The position numbers and the translations under genes were made by a program. Of a stretch of DNA of 64,000 bases, positions 35,007 to 43,413 are shown piece after piece. The stretch lies in contig NZ_JBLIAI010000003.1 in assembly GCF_047634455.1 (NCBI RefSeq), forward strand, positions 62,001 to 126,000, given 5' to 3'. Below the pieces are notes generated by a model that was given only the letters and a program-made list of their open reading frames with translations, was not told the origin of the DNA and made no database searches. How positions within the stretch are numbered: position 1 is the stretch's first letter; each line of letters begins with the position of its first letter. Source of the stretch: Maritalea sp047634455. GTDB taxonomy: Bacteria > Pseudomonadota > Alphaproteobacteria > Rhizobiales > Devosiaceae.

Positions 35007-35816
35007 TTAGTTGAAGTTCGGCGAACGTTTTTCAACGAACGCCGCCACTGCTTCTTTGTGATCCTCAGTATGATGACAAGTGCCTTGCACCAATGCCGAC
35101 AGATCCAAGAAGTCGGGCAGGTTCATCACCTGCGCTTTGCGCATCAGCAGTTTGGATTGGCGCACTTGATAAGCTGGTTTTGAAGCGATCTGAGCGGCCA
35201 ATTCGGCAGCGCGAACAAGTAATTCTTCAGGCTCCACCACATCAAGCACATAGCCGATCTCTTTAGCTTCATCCGCTTCAAACAGACGACCCGTAAACGT
35301 CAGCTCTGATGCTCGTTGATAGCCAACTATCCGCTGAAGGAAATATGCGCCGCCATCGCCAGGGATCAGGCCGATATTGACAAAGTTCTCGCCAAATTTG
35401 GCGTATGTTGAGGCGATGCGAATATCGCACATGGCGGTAAGGTCAAATCCCGCGCCAACCGCTGCGCCATTGATCGCTGCGATCACCGGAAAACTGATCT
35501 GAGACATCTTCAAGGGAATGCGCTGGATGGTGGCTTTGTAGGCCGCCGCAATGTCCTCGACATTGCCTGAAAACATACCTGTGCGCTCATGCATGTCTTT
35601 GACGTTGCCGCCCGACGAAAAGCCCTTGCCCGCGCCGGTAATCACCAGCACATGAGCATTCGATGTATGTTCGACCCAATCGAGCGTGTCGATAATGTCA
35701 TCAATAAGGTTGGTGCCGGTCAGCGCGTTGCGCACATCATCCCGGTTAAAAGTAAGGGTCGCGACCTTGTCAGTGATATCCAACAGCGCATCTTTAAGCT
35801 TTGGCATCTCTGACAT
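35007..35816 (-). CDS. Crotonase-family enzyme with atypical catalytic positions
   Basis: This 269-residue enoyl-CoA hydratase/isomerase superfamily protein has the CoA-binding and oxyanion-hole segments (FSSGGNVKDMHE, NGAAVGAGFDLTAMCD). The two glutamates expected of a hydratase are replaced: Asp in GAGFDLT and Asn in ENFVNIGLIPG. It may therefore act as an isomerase or on an unusual acyl-CoA. It is the last gene of the valine/isoleucine operon, 18 bases behind etfA. Its exact role is not clear from sequence, and the short intergenic distance suggests co-transcription. Confidence 0.85.
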   Translation of the reverse strand: MSEMPKLKDALLDITDKVATLTFNRDDVRNALTGTNLIDDIIDTLDWVEHTSNAHVLVITGAGKGFSSGGNVKDMHERTGMFSGNVEDIAAAYKATIQRIPLKMSQISFPVIAAINGAAVGAGFDLTAMCDIRIASTYAKFGENFVNIGLIPGDGGAYFLQRIVGYQRASELTFTGRLFEADEAKEIGYVLDVVEPEELLVRAAELAAQIASKPAYQVRQSKLLMRKAQVMNLPDFLDLSALVQGTCHHTEDHKEAVAAFVEKRSPNFN

Positions 35817-35834
35817 ATCGCGACCCTTTTGTTC

Positions 35835-36764
35835 TTAGATAGAGGCTGTAAGTTCAGGCACAGCTTCAAACAGGTCAGCAACCAAACCGTAATCAGCGAT
35901 GGAGAAGATCGGCGCGTCTTCATCTGTGTTAATGGCAACGATGATCGTACTATCTTTCATGCCCGCCAAATGCTGGATCGCGCCTGAAATGCCAATTGCG
36001 ATGTACAGATCAGGTGCAACCACTTTGCCGGTTTGCCCGACTTGCCAATCGTTTGGCGCAAAGCCGGCATCAACTGCCGCACGAGATGCACCAAGCGCAG
36101 CGCCCAGCTTGTCAGCCAAAGGCTCAAGCAGCTCGTTGAACTTTTCTTTGGAGCCTAACGCGCGGCCGCCAGAAATAACGATTTTGGCTGACGCCAAATC
36201 AACTCTATCGCCGCTAGCTAATTGCGCGCCAACAAAACTCGATACAGCATTTGCGACAGATGCGCCATGTGCTTCAACATTTGCGGACCCATCAAGCAAT
36301 GCTGCTTCAAACGTTGTCGTGCGAACAGTTAGCACTTTTTTCGCGTCCGAGGTCTGCACTTTTTGGAAAGCGTTGCCTGCATAAATCGGGCGCACAAATG
36401 TGTCCGCTGAAACAACTTGCGTCACTTCAGAAATTTGCATCACGTCCAGCAAGGCGGCAACGCGTGGCATTGTGTTTTTGCCGTTGGACGTAGCCGGGGC
36501 CACAAAAGCGTCATAGCCATCAGCCATTGAAACGATCAAATCGGCAACAGGCTCCGCCAAATGGTTAGCAAAAGCTGCATCGTCAGCAACGATGACTTTT
36601 GCAACGCCTGAAATTTTCGCGGCAGCATCACCAACGGCCGCGCAACCTGCGCCCGCCACCAGCACATGAACCTCAGCGCCCAATTGCGCAGCAGCATTTG
36701 CCGCTCGCAAAGTTGCGTCGTTCAAATTCTGATTGTCATGTTCTGCAAGAAGAAGTGTAGCCAT
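35835..36764 (-). CDS. etfA: Electron transfer flavoprotein, alpha subunit
   Basis: This 309-residue FAD-binding subunit has the C-terminal FAD domain hallmark SGGRALGSKEKF, then VGQTGKVVAPDLYIAIGISG and the final NTDEDAPIFSIADYGLV. It pairs with EtfB to carry electrons from the acyl-CoA dehydrogenases of this window to the membrane ETF:quinone oxidoreductase, which is not encoded here. It begins one base inside the end of etfB. Confidence 0.95.
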   Translation of the reverse strand: MATLLLAEHDNQNLNDATLRAANAAAQLGAEVHVLVAGAGCAAVGDAAAKISGVAKVIVADDAAFANHLAEPVADLIVSMADGYDAFVAPATSNGKNTMPRVAALLDVMQISEVTQVVSADTFVRPIYAGNAFQKVQTSDAKKVLTVRTTTFEAALLDGSANVEAHGASVANAVSSFVGAQLASGDRVDLASAKIVISGGRALGSKEKFNELLEPLADKLGAALGASRAAVDAGFAPNDWQVGQTGKVVAPDLYIAIGISGAIQHLAGMKDSTIIVAINTDEDAPIFSIADYGLVADLFEAVPELTASI

Positions 36765-37513
36765 TAGATCGCTCCCGCTTCGTTTTTCAATTTGTCGACA
36801 AGTTCGGCAACTGAGCCAACTTTAATGCCCGCTTTGCGTGCCGCTGGTTCTGTTGTTTCAAGAATGGTCAAACGGTTCTTCACTTCAACACCAAAATCAC
36901 CCGGTGTTTTCACATCTAATGGCTTTTTCTTGGCCTTCATAATGTTGGGCAAAGACGCATAGCGTGGTTGGTTGAGGCGCAAATCGGTTGTGATGATCGC
37001 TGGTAAGTTGAGTTTGACGGTTTGCAAACCGCCATCCACTTCGCGGGTCACATCAACAGAACTGTCGGAAACGTCAACTTTAAAGGCGAAGGTGCCTTGG
37101 CCCCAGCCAAGCAAAGCAGCCAACATTTGGCCGGTTTGGTTCGCATCATCGTCAATCGCTTGCTTGCCCAAAATTACCAATTGTGCGCTTTCAGCTTCCA
37201 CGACACCTTTAAGGATTTTGGCAACGTCAAGCGGCTCAACTGTCCCTTCAACCTGCACAAGGATCGCACGATCAGCACCCATGGCCAAACCAGTACGCAA
37301 GGTTTCTTGCGCTTTGTCTGGGCCGATAGAGACCACAATCACTTCGTCTGCCTTGCCAGCTTCTCTAAGCTTTAGCGCTTCTTCAACTGCGATTTCGTCG
37401 AACGGGTTCATGCTCATTTTGACATTGTTCAAGTCAACGCCAGAACCATCGGCTTTCACCCGGATTTTGACGTTGTAATCAACTACCCGTTTAACGGGAA
37501 CGAGAATTTTCAT
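36764..37513 (-). CDS. etfB: Electron transfer flavoprotein, beta subunit
   Basis: This 249-residue subunit starts MKILVPVKRVVDYNVKIRVK and contains the recognition-loop region (LAALLGWGQGTFAFKVDV) and the AMP-binding fold (MNPFDEIAVEEALKLREAG) expected of group I ETF. Its placement together with etfA inside an amino-acid catabolic operon ties supply of the electron carrier to acyl-CoA dehydrogenase expression. Confidence 0.95.
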   Translation of the reverse strand: MKILVPVKRVVDYNVKIRVKADGSGVDLNNVKMSMNPFDEIAVEEALKLREAGKADEVIVVSIGPDKAQETLRTGLAMGADRAILVQVEGTVEPLDVAKILKGVVEAESAQLVILGKQAIDDDANQTGQMLAALLGWGQGTFAFKVDVSDSSVDVTREVDGGLQTVKLNLPAIITTDLRLNQPRYASLPNIMKAKKKPLDVKTPGDFGVEVKNRLTILETTEPAARKAGIKVGSVAELVDKLKNEAGAI

Positions 37514-37540
37514 GTTCCAATAAACTCCTAATGGAATGCG

Positions 37541-38725
37541 TTAAGCGATTTCAATCGCCATGGCTGTGGCTTCTCCGCCACCGATACAAAGTGAGGCAAC
37601 ACCCCGTGTTTTAGAGGTGTGCTCAAGCGCATGCAACAGGGTCACCAAAATCCGTGCACCAGATGCACCAATTGGGTGCCCAAGCGCACAAGCGCCGCCA
37701 TTAATGTTGATTTTGTCTTGATCAATGTTCAGGTCCTTTTGCGCCGCCATGGTCACCACGGCAAAGGCCTCATTAATTTCCCACAGGTCCACGTCTGCAA
37801 CGCTCCAACCGATCTTGTCGACCAATTTTTGCATGGCGGGGACTGGCGCAGTGGTGAACCAACCCGGCTCATGCGCATGGCTTTGATGCCCAACAATACG
37901 AGCCCGGATTTTCAAGCCCTTCGCCTTCGCGTCGCTTTCGCGCATCAACACCAATGCGGCCGCACCATCTGAGATCGAAGAAGCATTGGCTGCGGTTACC
38001 GTGCCGTCTTTGGCAAAAGCGGGTCGCAATGTTGGTATTTTTTCTGGCAGCGCATTTTTTGGTTGCTCATCTTCTGACACAACAATTTCGCCTTTGCGCG
38101 ATGCAACGGTTACGGGTGCAATCTCGGCTTCAAATGCCCCAGACTTTTGTGCAGCAAGTGCTTTGGCTAGCGAGCTTAAAGCGAACTCGTCTTGTGCCTC
38201 GCGTGTAAACGCATATTTGCCCGCACAATTTTCTGCAAAATTGCCCATCAGCTCGTGGCCATCATAGGCGTTCTGCAAACCATCAAAGAACATATGGTCG
38301 ATGACTTCGGCGTGGCCCATGCGGGCACCGCCGCGCATTTTTGGCAAAATGTATGGCGCGTTGGTCATACTTTCCATGCCGCCAGCCACAAGAATGTCGC
38401 CATTGCCAGCTTTAAGTTGGTCATGCGCCATCATCACAGCTTTCATGCCAGAACCACACACCTTTGAAATGGTGGTTGAAGGTGTGCTTAGGGGCAAACC
38501 TGCACCCAAGGTTGCTTGACGGGCAGGAGCTTGACCAACACCAGCGGACAAAACATTACCCATCAACACTTCTGAAACATCGGCACCATCAATGCCAGCG
38601 CGTTCGAGTGCGGCTTTAATGGCCGTTGCGCCAAGGGCTGGCGCAGCAACCGCGCCAAGTTCGCCTTGAAAACCACCCATTGGGGTGCGGGCTGCACCAA
38701 CAATTACAATTGGATCATTGCTCAT
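37541..38725 (-). CDS. Acetyl-CoA C-acyltransferase (thiolase)
   Basis: This 394-residue biosynthetic/degradative thiolase has the nucleophilic Cys in KVCGSGMKAVM, the catalytic His in GGACALGHPIGASGAR and the second Cys in SLCIGGGEATAM. In this operon, next to an HSD10-like dehydrogenase, the likely reaction is cleavage of 2-methylacetoacetyl-CoA to acetyl-CoA and propionyl-CoA in isoleucine degradation. It could also act on acetoacetyl-CoA produced from leucine. Substrate choice is inferred from context. Confidence 0.9.
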   Translation of the reverse strand: MSNDPIVIVGAARTPMGGFQGELGAVAAPALGATAIKAALERAGIDGADVSEVLMGNVLSAGVGQAPARQATLGAGLPLSTPSTTISKVCGSGMKAVMMAHDQLKAGNGDILVAGGMESMTNAPYILPKMRGGARMGHAEVIDHMFFDGLQNAYDGHELMGNFAENCAGKYAFTREAQDEFALSSLAKALAAQKSGAFEAEIAPVTVASRKGEIVVSEDEQPKNALPEKIPTLRPAFAKDGTVTAANASSISDGAAALVLMRESDAKAKGLKIRARIVGHQSHAHEPGWFTTAPVPAMQKLVDKIGWSVADVDLWEINEAFAVVTMAAQKDLNIDQDKININGGACALGHPIGASGARILVTLLHALEHTSKTRGVASLCIGGGEATAMAIEIA

Positions 38726-38734
38726 TTGTCTCTC

Positions 38735-39505
38735 CTATCGCGGTTGTAAGCGCACAGCGCCGTCAATCCGAATGGTTTCACCATTGATCATTGAATTTCG
38801 AATGATTTCTTCTGCGAGCGATGCATAATCAGCCGGTGTGCCCAACCGTTTGGGGAACGGGGTGTTCGCCGCCAGTGATTCTTGCACTTCTTCGCTAAAA
38901 CCAGCCATCATTGGTGTCATAAAAATGCCCGGCGCAATCGTGACCACGCGAATGCCATCGCGGCTCAAATCGCGTGCCATCGGTAACATCATGCCAACTA
39001 CGCCGCCTTTTGAAGCGGAATAAGCGATTTGTCCGACTTGCCCTTCATAGGCTGCAACTGAAGCTGTGTTGATGATCACACCGCGCTCAAGGTCGTCGCT
39101 AATTGTATCCAGTTTGGCCATGCCCGCCGCGCCCATAGACGCGCAGTGGAACGTGCCGATCAGATTGACGCCAATGGTTTTGGCGAACAGGTTTGGGTCA
39201 TGTGGGTTGCCCTCACGGTCAATTGTTTTTGCGCCCGGCGCAATGCCCGCGCAGTTCACAACAACACGTTCTTGGCCGTTTGCAGCGCGCACCTTTTCAA
39301 AGCCTGCAGCAACACTTGCCGCATCCGAAACATCAACGCGTGCAAAGGTGCCGCCAAGTTCCTTGGCAATCGCTTCGCCGCGTTCTTCGTTGAGGTCGAA
39401 CAGGCCAACTTTTACGCCCTTGGCCGCCAAATGCCGCGCAACACCTTCGCCCAAACCAGATGCGCCACCCGTAATGACAGCCGTCAAATCAGAATTAATC
39501 TGCAT
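38735..39505 (-). CDS. Short-chain dehydrogenase, 2-methyl-3-hydroxybutyryl-CoA dehydrogenase (HSD10-like)
   Basis: This 256-residue Rossmann-fold SDR has the coenzyme motif TGGASGLGEG near the N-terminus, NCAG, and the catalytic Ser with YSASK (QIAYSASKGGVVGM). The stretch GVIINTASVAAYEGQVGQ matches the mitochondrial 17-beta-HSD type 10 group, which oxidises 2-methyl-3-hydroxybutyryl-CoA in isoleucine catabolism. The gene stands between the enoyl-CoA hydratase and thiolase genes, which is the order of the pathway. Confidence 0.88.
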   Translation of the reverse strand: MQINSDLTAVITGGASGLGEGVARHLAAKGVKVGLFDLNEERGEAIAKELGGTFARVDVSDAASVAAGFEKVRAANGQERVVVNCAGIAPGAKTIDREGNPHDPNLFAKTIGVNLIGTFHCASMGAAGMAKLDTISDDLERGVIINTASVAAYEGQVGQIAYSASKGGVVGMMLPMARDLSRDGIRVVTIAPGIFMTPMMAGFSEEVQESLAANTPFPKRLGTPADYASLAEEIIRNSMINGETIRIDGAVRLQPR

Positions 39506-39516
39506 GAATAAAAGTC

Positions 39517-40287
39517 CTATTCGCCTTTAAAGTCAGGGTCACGTTTGTCAGCAAATGCCGCCATGCCCTCTTTTTGATCTGCGGTTGCAAATAATGCATG
39601 AAAGGTGCGCCGTTCAAACAATACGCCTTGACTAACACTGAGCTCTTCAGCTTGGTTCACCGCTTCTTTCGCGGTTTGTGTCGACAGTTTGCCAAAGCCT
39701 GCAATTTCAGCGGCGATCTTTAAAACCTGTTCCACCAACTCGTCTGCTGGGAAGATCCGCGCCGCCAAACCAGAACGCTCTGCTTCTTCAGCGTCCATCA
39801 TCCGGCCGGTCAAAATCATATCCATGGCTTTGGATTTGCCGACCAATTTCGTCAAGCGTTGCGAGCCGCCCATGCCGGGAATGACGCCAAGCTTGATTTC
39901 TGGTTGTCCAAATTTCGCGCGGTCGCCAGCGTAAACTACGTCGCACATCATGGCGAGTTCACAGCCGCCACCAAGTGCATAACCGTTGACGGCCGCAAGA
40001 ACTGGAGTGCGGGTGCGTGTAAGCTTGTCCCAACCAGCAAACCAATTGGCTTTGGCCATGTCGGTATAGGATTGGGATTGCATTTCTTTGATGTCAGCGC
40101 CAGCAGCAAAGGCCTTTGGAGAACCTGAAATCACAAAGCAACCAACCTCTGGGTCAGTATCATATTGCTCAAGTGTTTCGGTCACGTCGTTCATGACAGC
40201 AAGATTGAGCGCATTTAGCGCTTCGGGGCGGTTTAGGGTGATATGTACAACTCGGTCGATTTTTTCGACCAAAATGGTATCTGTCAT
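39517..40287 (-). CDS. Enoyl-CoA hydratase (short-chain)
   Basis: This 256-residue crotonase has both catalytic glutamates of genuine hydratases (GGGCELAMMCD and GQPEIKLGVIPG). It closely resembles mitochondrial ECHS1 in the GYALGGGCELAM block. In this operon it would hydrate methacrylyl-CoA (valine) and tiglyl-CoA (isoleucine). It is placed between mmsB and the HSD10-like dehydrogenase. Confidence 0.92.
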   Translation of the reverse strand: MTDTILVEKIDRVVHITLNRPEALNALNLAVMNDVTETLEQYDTDPEVGCFVISGSPKAFAAGADIKEMQSQSYTDMAKANWFAGWDKLTRTRTPVLAAVNGYALGGGCELAMMCDVVYAGDRAKFGQPEIKLGVIPGMGGSQRLTKLVGKSKAMDMILTGRMMDAEEAERSGLAARIFPADELVEQVLKIAAEIAGFGKLSTQTAKEAVNQAEELSVSQGVLFERRTFHALFATADQKEGMAAFADKRDPDFKGE

Positions 40288-40324
40288 AGTGAATGGCCTT
40301 TTAGTTTGGGCACTTTATTGTGTC

Positions 40325-41209
40325 TTAAGAGCGCTTTTGCTCTTTGAGTTCATTTATGATGCCAGAAAAGTCGTGCCCCACGCCATTCTTCTCGACAAAA
40401 GCGTCATACAACTTTGTGGCGTGTTCGCCAAGGGGGGTAACCGCACCTGAATGTTCAGCAGCATCTTGGGATAGTTTCAAATCTTTGAGCATCAGTGCTG
40501 CATCAAATCCGGGCAAATAGCCATTGTCAGCTGGGCTTTTGGGGCCAACGCCGGGTACGGGGCAATAGGTGTTGACCGACCAGCACGAGCCACTTGATGT
40601 GGAAACAACATCAAACAATGCCGATTTATCAAGACCGAGCGAGTCAGCCAGATTAAACGCTTCGGCGGTGCCAATCATTGAAATGCCCAACAGCATATTG
40701 TTGCAAATTTTGGCAGATTGTCCTGCACCATCTGCTCCGCAGTGCACGGCCTTTTGGCCCATAATGTCAAACAGCGACTTGGCCTTTTCAAAAGCAGCGT
40801 CACTACCACCAACCATGAAAGTCAACGTGCCACCTGCCGCACCACCAACACCGCCAGAAACGGGGGCGTCTAGGCTGAGCATACCCGCGTCTTGTGCCTT
40901 TTTGTGTGCTTCACGCGCACTGGCCACATCAATGGTCGAACAATCGACAAAGACCGCACCTTTGGGCGCATGGTTTAGAAGTTGGTCAAATACTGAAAGC
41001 ACGATTTTGCCGTTCGGCAACATGGTTACAATCGCATCTGCATTGGCCACAGCTTCTTCAGCGCTTGTTGCCAAGCTGACCCCAGCTGCTTTGGCTTTGT
41101 TGGCATTCTCTGCCATCAAATCAAAGCCTAAAACATCATGGCCCTGTTTCACCAAATTGACGGCCATCGGCCCGCCCATATTGCCCAGTCCAATAAATGC
41201 GACGTTCAT
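40325..41209 (-). CDS. mmsB: 3-hydroxyisobutyrate dehydrogenase
   Basis: This 294-residue NAD-dependent enzyme oxidises 3-hydroxyisobutyrate to methylmalonate semialdehyde. It has the N-terminal Rossmann motif (FIGLGNMGGPMAVNL), the substrate motif DAPVSGGVGGAAGGTL and the catalytic Lys in GAGQSAKICNNMLLG. The neighbours (hydroxyisobutyryl-CoA hydrolase upstream, mmsA two genes further) confirm the role in valine breakdown. A second member of this family is encoded at 49001-49873. Confidence 0.93.
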   Translation of the reverse strand: MNVAFIGLGNMGGPMAVNLVKQGHDVLGFDLMAENANKAKAAGVSLATSAEEAVANADAIVTMLPNGKIVLSVFDQLLNHAPKGAVFVDCSTIDVASAREAHKKAQDAGMLSLDAPVSGGVGGAAGGTLTFMVGGSDAAFEKAKSLFDIMGQKAVHCGADGAGQSAKICNNMLLGISMIGTAEAFNLADSLGLDKSALFDVVSTSSGSCWSVNTYCPVPGVGPKSPADNGYLPGFDAALMLKDLKLSQDAAEHSGAVTPLGEHATKLYDAFVEKNGVGHDFSGIINELKEQKRS

Positions 41210-41233
41210 GTTCCCACTCCCAATTTTGCTGGT

Positions 41234-42268
41234 TCAAAAAACCAATTCTTTGTCGCCCAACGGGGCAAACATATTGTTTATCATCTGGTCGCTCACCTCA
41301 GCCAAAGTCGCCGGTTCCCATTTCGGGTTGCGATCCTTGTCGATTACGGCAGCACGGATGCCTTCATAAAAGTTTTTGCCTTTTAGGCTAGCCGCGCAGA
41401 ACCGGAACTCGAGTTGCAGACTTTGCTCGACCGATGTGTAACTTTCAACTTCGCGCAACGCATGGAATGTTGATTTCACGCTCAACGGGCATTGCCGTTT
41501 CAATAGCTTCAATGCGCCTTGCGCAAATTCACTTTTGTCCGCTTCGACATTGGCCATCACCTGATCAAAATTATCAGCATCGAACCAGCGGGCAATGTCA
41601 TTTTGGTGCCAGCGCGCGTCGCCTTCATTTGGCGTTTCGCTGACATCCGCCAAAATCGCATCAATATCTTCACCCGCAATCAACCGGGTTTTGATGGTGG
41701 CGAACTTGCCGTTCGGCACATAGGCGTCCGCAAATCCCATAAAGATCGCATCGTCTGGCCCCATCCTTGCGCCCGAAATCCCGTAATAAGCACCAACGCC
41801 CTTGGGCGCATTGTGTAGTAGCCATGTGCCGCCAACATCGGGCATAAACCCAATGCCGACTTCGGGCATGGAAATCACTGAGCCGTCGGTCACAATCCGG
41901 TGCGAGCCGTGTGCAGAAACGCCAACACCGCCGCCCATCGTGAACCCATGCATCAAAGCGATATAGGGATTTTTGTAGTTCGCGATCATCGCGTTTAGTT
42001 GATACTCGTCACGCCAAAACTCTAGCGATCCGATTGGGTCTTGAGGCCCAGTTTCATATATCACCTGAATATCACCACCGGCGCAAAAGGCCCGTTCACC
42101 CGCGCCTTCAATCAGAATGCACCGTACTGCATCATTCTTTGCCCAACTGGCAAGTGCGTCGGCAATGCCGTCAATCATGGATTGGCTAAGTGCGTTCAGG
42201 GCTTTGGGACGATTGAGGGTCAATACCCCAACATCGCCCTGAATTTGAACAATCAAATCATCCATCAA
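41234..42268 (-). CDS. 3-hydroxyisobutyryl-CoA hydrolase
   Basis: This 344-residue crotonase-fold hydrolase is longer than hydratases by its C-terminal extension. The segment MPEVGIGFMPDVGGTWLL with Glu and Asp, following TMGGGVGVSAHG, is diagnostic of HIBCH. It releases free 3-hydroxyisobutyrate from its CoA ester, a step specific to valine catabolism that also clears reactive methacrylyl-CoA. The start overlaps the end of the upstream acyl-CoA dehydrogenase gene by 4 bases. Confidence 0.92.
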   Translation of the reverse strand: MMDDLIVQIQGDVGVLTLNRPKALNALSQSMIDGIADALASWAKNDAVRCILIEGAGERAFCAGGDIQVIYETGPQDPIGSLEFWRDEYQLNAMIANYKNPYIALMHGFTMGGGVGVSAHGSHRIVTDGSVISMPEVGIGFMPDVGGTWLLHNAPKGVGAYYGISGARMGPDDAIFMGFADAYVPNGKFATIKTRLIAGEDIDAILADVSETPNEGDARWHQNDIARWFDADNFDQVMANVEADKSEFAQGALKLLKRQCPLSVKSTFHALREVESYTSVEQSLQLEFRFCAASLKGKNFYEGIRAAVIDKDRNPKWEPATLAEVSDQMINNMFAPLGDKELVF

Positions 42269-43407
42269 TTATCACTCAACATTTGGCGGGAAACGATCAA
42301 ACGCATAATTTCATTTGTGCCTTCAAGGATTTGGTGCACCCGCAAATCACGCACGATTTTCTCAATGCCGTAATCAGCTAAATAGCCGTAACCGCCGTGC
42401 AATTGTAGCGCTTGGTTGGCTACGTCGAACGCCGTATCGGTGACAAAACGTTTAGCCATGGCGCAGTATTTGGTGGCGTCGGGCGATCCCTGATCGTAGG
42501 TCCATGCCGCTTTGTACAGGAATACCCGTGCCGCCTGTAATTCAATTTCCATATCGGCCAAACGGAACTGCAAAGCTTGGAACTGATTGATTGATTTACC
42601 GAACGCTTGGCGCTCTGACATATAGGAAAGCGTTTTATCAAGCGCAGCTTGGGCGGCACCCAAAGCACTGGCAGCAATGTTCAATCGCCCGCCATCAAGA
42701 CCCTTCATGGCATATTTAAACCCGTCGCCTTCTTGGCCGAGCAGGTTTTCTGCCGGGATCACCACATCGTCCATCACCACTTCGGTGGTTGGCTGAACGT
42801 TCCAGCCCATTTTCTTTTCGTTCGCCCCGTAAGAAAGACCGGGCGTTCCTTTTTCCATAAGGAACGCAGAAATGCCCTTTGGACCAGGTTCACCCGTGCG
42901 GGCCATAACAATATATAGGTCAGACACGCCACCGCCAGAAATAAAGCTCTTTGTGCCTTTTAGAACGTAATTATCACCATCGCGCTTTGCAGTAGTTTTC
43001 AACGAAGCTGCGTCGGAACCAGAACCGGGTTCCGTCAAACAATAGCTGGCCACGGTTTCCATGCTGGTCAGTTTTGGACCCCATTTCTGACGCATATCCT
43101 CAGACCCGAATGTGTCGATCATCCAAGAGCACATATTGTGAATGGACAGAAACGACGCCGTGGCAGGGCAACCATGCGACAGGGCTTCAAATATCAACGC
43201 CGCATCAAGCCGGGTCAAATCTGACCCACCAATATCGTCGCGTGTATAAATCCCTGCCATGCCCAGCTCGGCAGTTTTTTTGATCACATCAAGCGGAAAG
43301 TGCTTGGCCTGATCCCATTCCACCGCATGGGGTGCAATGTTTTCCATTGAAAACTCACGCGCCATTTCAAAAATGGCCGACTGCTCTTCGCTTAACGCAA
43401 AATCCAT
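42265..43407 (-). CDS. Isobutyryl-CoA dehydrogenase (acyl-CoA dehydrogenase)
   Basis: This 380-residue FAD acyl-CoA dehydrogenase has its catalytic Glu in the C-terminal LEGTNEIMRLIV, as in short/branched enzymes other than isovaleryl-CoA dehydrogenase. SYCLTEPGSGSDAASLKTTA and the flavin-binding GTKSFISGGGVSDLYIVMAR-like block are present. Position directly after mmsA and before the hydroxyisobutyryl-CoA hydrolase gene makes isobutyryl-CoA the likely substrate; 2-methylbutyryl-CoA from isoleucine could be a second one. Confidence 0.9.
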   Translation of the reverse strand: MDFALSEEQSAIFEMAREFSMENIAPHAVEWDQAKHFPLDVIKKTAELGMAGIYTRDDIGGSDLTRLDAALIFEALSHGCPATASFLSIHNMCSWMIDTFGSEDMRQKWGPKLTSMETVASYCLTEPGSGSDAASLKTTAKRDGDNYVLKGTKSFISGGGVSDLYIVMARTGEPGPKGISAFLMEKGTPGLSYGANEKKMGWNVQPTTEVVMDDVVIPAENLLGQEGDGFKYAMKGLDGGRLNIAASALGAAQAALDKTLSYMSERQAFGKSINQFQALQFRLADMEIELQAARVFLYKAAWTYDQGSPDATKYCAMAKRFVTDTAFDVANQALQLHGGYGYLADYGIEKIVRDLRVHQILEGTNEIMRLIVSRQMLSDN

Positions 43408-43413
43408 GTTGGA

